Shown here: one piece after another, positions 31,425-39,842 of the stretch
Position numbering within the stretch: the stretch's first letter is position 1
Layout of the letters: each line of letters opens with the position of its first letter
Source: Lyophyllum atratum
Taxonomy: Eukaryota > Basidiomycota > Agaricomycetes > Agaricales > Lyophyllaceae
Direction: 5' to 3'
NCBI GenBank assembly: GCA_014905825.1
Contig: JACGCN010000007.1
Location: 806,001 to 870,000 of the forward strand
Length of the DNA: 64,000 nt
Program-made: the position numbers and the translations under genes
Notes under the pieces: model-generated
What the model saw: only the letters and a program-made list of their open reading frames with translations
Database searches by the model: none
What the model was told of the DNA's origin: nothing

Positions 31425-31689
31425 TAAAATACTAATGTGAGATGAGGTACGATGTGAGGAGCGATAGGAAAAGGAGATCGCGGTAGGAAGTAAAAGTGTT
31501 CATTGTAAAGTAAAGAAAAGTGTTTGTTATATATAAAGTAAAAAGGGGAGGTACGTAGCTGGTTGAGAACGCGAAGATTGACCGAAAGGGTTCGTGGGAT
31601 AGGAAATTAGGCGGGGTCGGTCAGAGAAAAGAAAAGAGATAGAGAGACAGGGGCCAGGTGGAATAGGATGGGCATGGAAGAATAGGGGA

Positions 31690-32718
31690 TCAGGGGCGGT
31701 GTATATAGCGAGGACGGTGAATGTAAACAGGCTCGTGATGGGAACGACCATAGAGGAGTGCTTGTAAGAGGACGGGATGTTTGCGGATATAGACTTGATA
31801 GGCATCGGATGACCAGCGGCCAATCCCCTGAATAATTGCAGGCGCCACCCCGTCCGCGGCCAGAGCGGTTGCCCCACCAGCTCTCATAGATGCACCCCCG
31901 ATGTCGCCATCGAAGAATTGGCGAAGGCGCGTCATAAAATACCGACGCACTGGAACGGTCCCGTCGGCTCTGAGCCAGAGTGGGGAGCTAAAGGGGAAAC
32001 GACGGTCGCGACTGGCCAGGTAGGCCAAGAAAGCGCGGTGAGGGTCGTTGATCCCATCTCTGCGTTGTAGGATGACAGTATTGCCCTCGAAGGCGACGTC
32101 GGCTTTGTGGGTAGGTAGGAAGAATTTGAATTCGGTGTCGCAGATAGTAACGGTGTTACGGCGCACAGTCTTGCGAGGGTTACGAAGGTTACGGTTGTCA
32201 GGATATGTGAGTTCACCCAGGCGTAACAGGGCGAAGAAACCGGTGAATAGCTGGGCGCAGAAAAGCAAGTCGTCGTGGTCCTGGGAACCTGCATAATGGG
32301 TAGCGACACGATCTAAGTCCTCGACGGTTAAAGCTCGTTTACGGTGAACCGGCACACCGCGCGCTCGCCGGCAACCCTTCATGGTGCGAATAACAATAGG
32401 AGAGTTGCGGACTTCCCGCACGTTGGGGAAGTAAGGCTCGAGGAGGCCGCAGATCCCGGAGAGGTAAGAGCTGACAGAGTTGGGTCGAACGAATTCAGAC
32501 ATGTAAACCGCGTAGAAGCTAATAGTATCGACGGTGGGTTCGACGGGGAAATCGTGGTTGCGAACGAAATTGAGGTAGGAATTGAGTGCAGAGTTGTAGT
32601 TCATTTCGGTAGTGGAATCAATAGCTTGTCCGAGAGCAATGGCGCGCGCTCGAATGAGGCGCTCTCGACTCCAGACAGGACGGACTGGCTGCCTGGATCG
32701 AACGGGGAATGGGATCAT
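31690..32718 (-). CDS. tyrosine recombinase, unit 4
   Basis: Protein identical to the other copies; R166, R279 and Y310 present, A276 in place of His. Confidence 0.87.
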   Translation of the reverse strand: MIPFPVRSRQPVRPVWSRERLIRARAIALGQAIDSTTEMNYNSALNSYLNFVRNHDFPVEPTVDTISFYAVYMSEFVRPNSVSSYLSGICGLLEPYFPNVREVRNSPIVIRTMKGCRRARGVPVHRKRALTVEDLDRVATHYAGSQDHDDLLFCAQLFTGFFALLRLGELTYPDNRNLRNPRKTVRRNTVTICDTEFKFFLPTHKADVAFEGNTVILQRRDGINDPHRAFLAYLASRDRRFPFSSPLWLRADGTVPVRRYFMTRLRQFFDGDIGGASMRAGGATALAADGVAPAIIQGIGRWSSDAYQVYIRKHPVLLQALLYGRSHHEPVYIHRPRYIHRP

Positions 32719-35700
32719 TTTTCTAACGCCCCCAGTAACCTATCGGGGGGTTGAAAAACCTGAATATTCAGGAGAGGATCCATTTGCATAGCGACGTGGA
32801 AAAGGTTTCGGGATAACGCGTCGGCGACGCCGTTCTCCTTCCCGGGCACATGGATGACCCGGAGCTGATGGTCTGTGTCAATGAGGATATCACAGGCTAC
32901 CCTAAGAAGGGTGTTGTAGGTAGGCAGGGCGTGTAAGGAGGAGAAGATATCGACTGTGTTCTTGTTATCGGTGAAGATGATGATTTTCGCCGGCGACGGA
33001 ATGGGTAGACATGTCGCATGATGAAGGGCGAAGACGATGCAGAGAGCTTCATGATAGAATATGAGGTCCTTCGGCGCCCAGGCGGGAATCGAGCCGAAGA
33101 AACCTGTATGAGTCAGAGGGTGATAAAAACCATACCCGTCGAGAGATGCGTCACAGAATAATACCGCGTCTGCAGAAGGAAAAGACCAATCCAACGACCG
33201 GACGAGCCTCACGCCCGTTGAGTCGATCAGATGGTCCTTCGCCCATAGCAATTCCCTGCGTACATCGGAATTTACCCAGATGCGCGCGTTTGGGGAATCC
33301 TTTCCTGCGATCTTAGAGTATAACTCACAGATACATGGGCGCAGGAGTGGGTAGACGTTAAACGCCCAGTTGAGATGACCCCCTAGACCCTGCCACTCGC
33401 GGAGGGAGAATCTAGAACTACCGGACGCGCCAGTTGTGGCGCAGAAACGAGTGATCTTGGCGATCAACTCGGTTTTACTAGCCGCCGGCAACGTGAGCGT
33501 CATTTGGTTGGGGTCGACTTCGATGCCAATGATGACGAGCGGTGCTCCCGCGACTTGTTTCCGCTCGCTGTGAGGAATACCGAGGTCGTCGAGGAGCTTG
33601 AGGAAGTTCGCCTGGCTGGTAGGCAACGACTTGTGATACGGCGGGTAGAACGTGTAGTCGTGCGATAAACACGGCCCAAACGCGTCGTCCGAATAGATAA
33701 GTAGCATATGTATTGATCGAACGTACTTGGCAATCCAGATGACCAGCGACATGAACACGATCCAAATTGCTTGAGCCGCCCTACCCCCGAAAGCATTGCA
33801 GCGATCGACATGGCGAAGACCGTCAATAGTGTTAATTTGCTTGATTGCCCAGTAGAATGACATAGGCATGTGTCGATACGCCTCGGCGACGTCCGACTTA
33901 AAAAGAATAAGTTCTGCATCCTTCCCAATAGCCTCCCGAAGGAAGAGGAGCATGTTCCCGAGCAAAGACATGTCGTCCAAAGGATAACCCGATATGTCCT
34001 CCCGCTGTATCATCGAATTGAGGGAGAACGTACCCGCGGATTGGTCGGTTATCATTCTGAACGTGTCGGTGTTGGGCTTAGGAATTGCGTGTATGGGCAT
34101 GCTGTACATGCCAGGGAGGAGATCAGGCCTGAAAGCTTCTGAGAAACGACCTTTGTTGATTTCTGTGTCCCGCTGGTCGCGCAGGAATTGAGCCTCCCCA
34201 GGTGCGGTAGGCGACCCAAAAGTAGCGTCATAGGTGTCCGGGTATTCCCCCCAATGAGTATCGGCCCAAGGCCAGAACCCCTCACGAAGGCCTTTACATA
34301 TGGAAGCGACGAACGGTTTGTTGGGATGGTCGGATAGCAAGGATTCGAAGACATCAACTTTAATAGGAGTTACGATCTTGAAAAGATCGGGGTGGTTAGC
34401 GATGGTGTTCGCGACCACAGTATTATTAAGTTCGGAAAGGGGGATGGAAGGTAGTGGTTCAGCGCTTTCGGTCCAATCGGCAGCTGACTTTGAGAGCGAA
34501 TTCGGCGGCTCCCAAAGGTTATGGCGGAGGTATCTAGGCCTCAGCGCGCTTCGCTCCGCCTCCCTCCTGGACGCACTTTGATGCGCCGTGGCTTTTCGAC
34601 CCACACTTCCTACACTGGTGGATGAAGCGACATTTCCCTGCAGCGTTGGTGCAGGGATGGTCGGCAGAGTTGAAACGATTGCAAATTTCGTTCCTAGTAC
34701 CTCCCGATCCAGCGGAACCTTTTCGGCCTCCATCCGCTCCGACGAGCCGACCCATGGGGGTGCCGATGGCGGTCCAGAGATTGGTGAAGAGATGCGTGTC
34801 GGTGAGGAGGTTCTGCTGCCCTCCGGCGACCAAGTTCCGGGCAGCGATGTCGTAAAGGATAATCCTGCTGTGGTAGGAGACTTGGATGGAGGCGAACATG
34901 CCCTCGATATGCTTCGCCCACGCGTTAAGTTCAGCTGTACGTTCCTCGAACGTGTAAATATAGGCTTCGGCTGCAAAACGCCAGGCGAGTGACCAATCCT
35001 GTGAGGTGAGGATTTTCTTGGCTGGCTCGAGCCTGGAGAACCGGATTTCAGTATCTCCCACGCGGCCAGACTCCTCTTTAGGAGGGACGATTGAATGGAT
35101 TGCGGAGAAGACACCGTGGAGGTTGACGGCTGTTCCTCGGATAATAGCATCCCATTCGGGGAATCCAGGCGGGGCGGAGCAGCTGGACATGATATTGCGT
35201 TTGACATATTGCGGGTCCCGGGAGAATCGAGCGAGGACACTCTGCATGATTTTACATTGTGGTCGCTGGACCTGCTGAGCGACAGCCTCCTTTTGGAACC
35301 ATGGCATGTCAGTCGCGGTGAGTTTACGTCTCTTCCCATCCCCGTTAGAACTTCCTTCGGGGGAGGGAGATCGGGCTCGGACCAATGATCGGGCCTGAGC
35401 TCGGTCGAGGAATTCCTGGAGATCCTGCCCATCCTGTCCTTCAGGTGGGTTCTGCGGATCGGGTAGCGGGTTCGCCCCCGCGGCTGCGCCAGCGAGTGCG
35501 GAACCGGCGTGATCACCTCGTCTCTCGGCGGATTGGAGCTCCCGCTGAATGTCGTCAAGGGCAGATAAGTACTCCTTGATGGCGAGCTTCTTCGCCAAGC
35601 CGTCCCCTGGCGCTGAGCTGAGAACTTGGAAGATCGATATGGAGGCATCCCCTTTTTCGAACTTTTCCAGTCGGTAATCCTCGAGGATCCCTTCGACCTG

Positions 35701-35984
35701 TTTAGAGATGTTGAATTGGAATTCCATGTCACCTGAGGGGTTTCCGGAGGACTGGGAAGGGAGAGTCGACCCAGAAGCGTGGGCGGACAAGGGTTGCTCG
35801 GACCCGGGGATGTGAGACGGTCTATTAGCGGCACTGGAGATGGGATCCTGAGACGATCCAGCAGAGTGGGCTTCTCCCTCAATTCCTGGGATGGAGGCTC
35901 CGGCGGCAGAAGGTCCTGCATTTGATCCGGAGGCTTCAGTCTGTCCAGGAGCGAAGGCGATACGACGGGATGTGGAGCCGGCAT
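32715..35984 (-). CDS. reverse transcriptase-RNase H, unit 4
   Basis: Intact. Combination E156, V743, I983, D1081: it shares V743 with unit 2 but I983 with unit 1, the reciprocal of unit 3. Confidence 0.88.
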   Translation of the reverse strand: MPAPHPVVSPSLLDRLKPPDQMQDLLPPEPPSQELREKPTLLDRLRIPSPVPLIDRLTSPGPSNPCPPTLLGRLSLPSPPETPQVTWNSNSTSLNRSKGSSRITDWKSSKKGMPPYRSSKFSAQRQGTAWRRSSPSRSTYLPLTTFSGSSNPPRDEVITPVPHSLAQPRGRTRYPIRRTHLKDRMGRISRNSSTELRPDHWSEPDLPPPKEVLTGMGRDVNSPRLTCHGSKRRLSLSRSSDHNVKSCRVSSLDSPGTRNMSNAISCPAAPPRLDSPNGMLLSEEQPSTSTVSSPQSIQSSLLKRSLAAWEILKSGSPGSSQPRKSSPHRIGHSPGVLQPKPIFTRSRNVQLNLTRGRSISRACSPPSKSPTTAGLSFTTSLPGTWSPEGSRTSSPTRISSPISGPPSAPPWVGSSERMEAEKVPLDREVLGTKFAIVSTLPTIPAPTLQGNVASSTSVGSVGRKATAHQSASRREAERSALRPRYLRHNLWEPPNSLSKSAADWTESAEPLPSIPLSELNNTVVANTIANHPDLFKIVTPIKVDVFESLLSDHPNKPFVASICKGLREGFWPWADTHWGEYPDTYDATFGSPTAPGEAQFLRDQRDTEINKGRFSEAFRPDLLPGMYSMPIHAIPKPNTDTFRMITDQSAGTFSLNSMIQREDISGYPLDDMSLLGNMLLFLREAIGKDAELILFKSDVAEAYRHMPMSFYWAIKQINTIDGLRHVDRCNAFGGRAAQAIWIVFMSLVIWIAKYVRSIHMLLIYSDDAFGPCLSHDYTFYPPYHKSLPTSQANFLKLLDDLGIPHSERKQVAGAPLVIIGIEVDPNQMTLTLPAASKTELIAKITRFCATTGASGSSRFSLREWQGLGGHLNWAFNVYPLLRPCICELYSKIAGKDSPNARIWVNSDVRRELLWAKDHLIDSTGVRLVRSLDWSFPSADAVLFCDASLDGYGFYHPLTHTGFFGSIPAWAPKDLIFYHEALCIVFALHHATCLPIPSPAKIIIFTDNKNTVDIFSSLHALPTYNTLLRVACDILIDTDHQLRVIHVPGKENGVADALSRNLFHVAMQMDPLLNIQVFQPPDRLLGALEK

Positions 35985-35994
35985 TATGGCTCAT
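34534..35994 (-). CDS. Gag-like protein, unit 4 (5'-most unit)
   Basis: Identical to unit 1 Gag. This unit lies next to the terminal alpha repeat and so is the first one read in element orientation. Confidence 0.85.
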   Translation of the reverse strand: MSHNAGSTSRRIAFAPGQTEASGSNAGPSAAGASIPGIEGEAHSAGSSQDPISSAANRPSHIPGSEQPLSAHASGSTLPSQSSGNPSGDMEFQFNISKQVEGILEDYRLEKFEKGDASISIFQVLSSAPGDGLAKKLAIKEYLSALDDIQRELQSAERRGDHAGSALAGAAAGANPLPDPQNPPEGQDGQDLQEFLDRAQARSLVRARSPSPEGSSNGDGKRRKLTATDMPWFQKEAVAQQVQRPQCKIMQSVLARFSRDPQYVKRNIMSSCSAPPGFPEWDAIIRGTAVNLHGVFSAIHSIVPPKEESGRVGDTEIRFSRLEPAKKILTSQDWSLAWRFAAEAYIYTFEERTAELNAWAKHIEGMFASIQVSYHSRIILYDIAARNLVAGGQQNLLTDTHLFTNLWTAIGTPMGRLVGADGGRKGSAGSGGTRNEICNRFNSADHPCTNAAGKCRFIHQCRKCGSKSHGASKCVQEGGGAKRAEA

Positions 35995-36041
35995 AATCTA
36001 TGTTATAACGGCTTGGATGAGTGAAAGCGATGTATTATTTA

Positions 36042-36384
36042 GACACGAAAATAATCGGTGCCTGGTATAACGAGCTAGCGAAGCGTCGTCAACACGAATA
36101 TCCCTGAGGATAAAAAGTGACTGTATCTCACCTAGCGAAGGAAAGTCAAGACGAGGATCCCTGGGGACGTCTCATCTTGTCTTGCCCTTCTTCTAGGCTA
36201 GATAAGTCTCTCAATTCGTGAAACCACCCCACGCGTGATAAAAATAGATCACCGCATCAAAACAAACCACTAACCCGCGCGGCGCGTTGTGTGTGATTGT
36301 TTTGGGTGTGCATGTGCACGCGCCGTGCCGCCGGCACCCAGTTTGACTGCATTGGACTAGAGTAAATTAAAATTTAAACCCTGA
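36042..36384 (-). repeat. terminal alpha repeat (5' end of the array)
   Basis: 343 bp ending CCCTGA, then unique flank TAAGAATACG of the outer element. No beta follows, so this is the true 5' end in element orientation. Confidence 0.88.
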
Positions 36385-36671
36385 TAAGAATACGTAGTGA
36401 TAGTATAGGAGCTCGAGCACCTTGTTATTCTACTGGAGTCTTCCACAAGACCCCACGATCGAACCTTGAGGTGCCCTCTCGTTTTGCCCAATATTTATCC
36501 GGTCAGGAATCAGAGGTCCGTACCTCGCGATTTTTATCCGGACCCCCAGCTCAGGGATTTCGACCAATTTTTGCCAATTTTTATCCGGACAGACCTGTTG
36601 CATTGCACAAAAAATCCCCCAATTCTTATCCGGACTGGAATCAGGCCTCTTAGGGCGCTTTCGGGGGTCCT

Positions 36672-36679
36672 AGTTCATC
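36672..36679. repeat. right target-site duplication AGTTCATC
   Basis: Direct copy of 14887-14894, directly outside the right inverted end. Confidence 0.85.
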
Positions 36680-36892
36680 ACGCGCTTGGACGGCGTAAGT
36701 GTAATTATATAAGACGAACTGTGGGAGGTGTGGCTTTGGATGGCTCAACTCTCGTGTATTCTTTGGTGATGTACACCGTGCACCATATCAATTAGAGTCT
36801 ATTAGAGTCCGACCTGGTCTGAGCACACGAAATAAACAAAACAAAACAGCGCGTGCCATCCTGCCCTTCTGGTCAGACCTCTGACAATAATT

Positions 36893-39569
36893 ATGGCGCC
36901 TATCCCCACCGCTCTTGGACCAACAACCAACCAGGAAGAAACCAATCCATCCCTATCCGAATCCGAAACTAATAAACCAGGACGCAAACGACGCCGAACA
37001 AAACAAGCCCCCGAAATATCCACCGAACTCGGACGATGCCTGTTCGACAAATTGCCTTTTGAACTACTTGCAGAAATCTTAATATTCACGAAGTCTCCAA
37101 AAGATGTACTCGCTGTTGCGCGGTGTAGTAGGTTCCTGTGCGCGACCCTGCTCAATCCATCTTCGCCGTTTATATGGAAAGCTGTTCGAAACGCATATCC
37201 TGTCCCCCCACCGGAGCCCATGTCGATCTTTACTGAGGCCTCGTATGCCGCGTTCCTATTTGATGGTGGGACCTGTGAAGTGAGTTGGAGTTTTGCCTGA
37301 AGTATCTCCTTTTCCTGTCTGACTTGGCTTGCTAGGCATGCGGGAAGATGACGGACGAGATGTATCGTTCTTTCGGTCTCCGACTTAGACTATGCCGCGA
37401 TGTACGTGGTTATTCTCCCCTTTGGTTTATCGACAATGAACACAAGCGCCTTTTTAGCCTGGGTGTCTGACGAGATATACCCAGGGTGGGTGAGTAACGA
37501 ATTCATTTCGTTTCCAGATTTACAAATTTAACGTTACTAGAGATCTCAGGAGCGTTGATCGACCGTTGTTCCATGAAAAGATGATTGAAAAGTGCTTACC
37601 ACATGCGGAGACATACGGATGCTTTCGTAAGTCCTCCATGTTCAACTCTCGTCTTTTCCTTGGCTGACTTGTCCTCATGAAGTGCCCATGCGAGTTGGTA
37701 CGAACTTCGCCCCCTGCTATCAAGTTTCTCATTGACATCTGATTAAAGGAGATCGCCCGAGGGCCCTATATCGAGCGAAGGACTGGCTTCGTGAGCTTCA
37801 TGATAGTTGTGTTAAGCCCGAAGACTACCTGGCGGTGAGCGAATCCCGAAAAGTTTATCGCGGAAAGTGTTACAATATTCATTTCTTCAGAGGAACAAGA
37901 ATAAAGTCAGCTATACTGCGGAGTACAATAAAGTAAGCCTCAGATGGATTTCCCAAGATATAACAATAACCATGGCGTTCAGTTCAGCATGCGGTTGTAT
38001 GCATGGAAGGAACTTTGGCAGGTGGCATACCGACGCAACGAGAAAGCAAATGAACTTTTGTAAGTGGACGCACACGTTAAGTCTTTCCTCCTGTTGATTA
38101 CCTGATCCATAGCGCAAAGGAACTGGCTGAGACGTATAGCTGGGATTATTGGGACATGATGAATACCGTCTCATATGGTGCTCTCCATCGGCATAAATGC
38201 AGGAGGATTGAAAACGTCACGCAGGAGGGTGAGTGGCCACGCCCTGCTACTTTACCCCTAACCTTATGGCTTTCTTCTACATTCCAGACTATGACCTGGT
38301 AGCTCCAGAAGTCGAAAAAGCCCTCGCAAAGCTGAGAGAGACGCGAGAACGCAAGACCCGCGAAGCAGCCTACCTGAAGAATCGCGGAGATGTCGCTCAA
38401 CATTACCAGAGGCTGCGATCCCAACAGCCTCCTATCATCCTTCCCTCATTGCCAGTATTCCGCCGGCTGCCTATCGTGCGGATGCTCCAGGGCCACTCAC
38501 CCGAGACAATCGACCATCCCTCAGATGTCGCTACCACGCTGAAAAAGGAGAACTGGGTTGCTGCCCGTGTTGATGTTGAGCTAAAAAGGTGGACAATGCA
38601 GGCGAGAAAAGATCTCGGAGCTGTCCTTGGCTACCAGGATTGGAGCACTGCGAGGACAAACGTTTTGCATCCCGTTGATAGGATCACGGCTCGTTTTCTG
38701 TGCAAGGTGTGCTCGAAGGTGGCGATTCGGTACCGGGATGATGACTGCTTGGACTTTTCCGGCGCTTGTGCACACCAATGTCGAGGCACCAAGAAGGATA
38801 AGAGGCAAGACGAGGTTTGGAAGGCGGAAAGGTTCGTTAAGGACGATAAGGTGAGCTCATCTCGATATCAGGTGGTAAGTATCAAACTAAGCCGTCATGA
38901 TTGTGACAGGCTATAGCGGTGCTGAACAAGCTTCTCGGTTTGTGTAAAGTAGATGCCTCGCTTGATGGTGCCGCAGGCGAGATTGCTGCTCTTGGTACCA
39001 CAATTCTGTGCATATCGTGTGAAGTGGGGATATTCCTGAACTCCAAGACCATCGTGGGTCGAGTGATTTTCCGTTGTTGCCCATACTCAACCATTTGCTA
39101 GATCGGTCACTCTCATCGTCACGAAAATATGGAGATCAAATTGGTATCTGAGGAAGAGGCCAAGGCCTATTTTGCGCATGCTCTTGTACCATCGCTCGTC
39201 CGGACTCTCACTGGCCTCGAACTTCGAGTTAAGGCGATGCGCGAGTGGTGGAACTATGGATGCCGGCATTGTTTCAACGCGGAGTTAAAGTCACGCGAGG
39301 CGGCCAAGGGCGACGGGGCAGTGCCGCTGGCAGTGGTTGTAGGGGGTGACGATAAATCCAAGCCACGAGGAAGGCGACCCAAGGAGGAGAAGACGCGCTT
39401 CACATTCAACGGCCTGTGGTCACATCTGAAGACGAAGTAGGTAATTCTTGCTAAAGTATGCATACACACCGCTGATGATATCCATAGGCATGGTGTCGAT
39501 GAACCGCGTGATGAAGATGTCTTTGTATTCGATCCTATTTCAGATTTCAAAGTTGTGAGTTCCAAGTAG
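36893..39569 (+). CDS. F-box protein with Cys-rich segments
   Basis: The multi-exon gene starts MAPIPTALGPTTNQEE and has a basic stretch GRKRRRTKQA. The F-box follows at about residues 47-90 (LFDKLPFELLAEIL, DVLAVARCSRFLCATLL, FIWKAVRNAYP). Next is CEACGKMTDEMYRSFGLRLRLC, a likely zinc-binding pair, typical of a large agaricomycete F-box family. The long middle part has RALYRAKDWLRELHDSCVK, ELAETYSWDYWDMMNTVSYG and a charged helix. The C-terminal third has further Cys/His groups: LCKVCSKVAIRYRDDDC, AHQCRGTKK and GCRHCFN. It ends SDFKVVSSK at 39569. F-box proteins recruit targets to SCF ubiquitin ligases through Skp1; the target here is unknown. Several middle exon borders (37630-38060) are uncertain, but the F-box exon and the 38286-39569 part are solid. 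Confidence 0.72.
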
Positions 39570-39842
39570 GACGTATTACTATATACTATTGTATGGGAAG
39601 GGCAGGGATTCTGTTGCTGCCAAGTAACCGATACCTGGTGAGCCGATGACGTATCATCACCTTTAGCGAGATGTCGTTTGAAGAAGTGATCACGCTAACC
39701 AAAAATAGCTTATTCTCCTCATTACTCGGTTGAACCTCATGAAAGCTTGACACTTCAAACATTGGGCGCGTCATGTATAAATACGTGCCGCCTGGCATGC
39801 TGTTGCCATTCCCCCTTTTCCCCCTCCTTTTCTCTCCTTGCG

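Larger units (their letters stand above)
15409..36384 (-). mobile_element. head-to-tail array of four tyrosine-recombinase retrotransposons (Ngaro/PAT-like)
   Basis: Four complete 5,098-bp units (15993-21090, 21091-26188, 26189-31286, 31287-36384) follow each other with no gap. Read on the minus strand, each unit is alpha repeat (343 bp), gag, RT-RNase H, tyrosine recombinase, beta repeat (138 bp). The array ends at the left with an extra alpha (15650-15992), a 103-bp spacer and an extra beta (15409-15546). This is the alpha-ORFs-beta-alpha-beta layout of split direct repeats known from Ngaro and PAT-like elements; there are no LTRs and no target duplication at 15409/36384. Such elements integrate circular DNA by a tyrosine recombinase instead of an integrase. 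I saw no methyltransferase domain (present in DIRS/PAT), which favours Ngaro. All ORFs are open in all four units. Confidence 0.88.
14895..36671. mobile_element. outer TIR DNA element hosting the retrotransposon array
   Basis: The left end AGGACCCCCGAAAGC (14895-14909) is matched in inverted form at 36657-36671. Imperfect inverted similarity continues to about 36 bp (GCCTGATCCCA against GCCTGATTCCA). Both ends are flanked by the perfect 8-bp repeat AGTTCATC (14887-14894 and 36672-36679). Subterminal copies of TTTTTATCCGGAC occur on both sides: at 14950, 14976 and 15016 on the left and at about 36491, 36531, 36588 and 36623 on the right, all in the same direction on the plus strand. Subtracting the retrotransposon array (15409-36384) leaves about 801 bp with no transposase, so this is a non-autonomous element. 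The 8-bp duplication fits hAT or KDZ-type transposases; which one is not decidable here. Confidence 0.8.

Noticed and set aside
15409..36384. LTR retrotransposon (Ty1 or Ty3 type)
   Set aside because: No long terminal repeats, no protease or DDE integrase. The tyrosine recombinase and split repeats point elsewhere.
15409..36384. CRISPR or satellite array
   Set aside because: The repeat unit is 5.1 kb and fully coding; this is a transposon array in a eukaryote.
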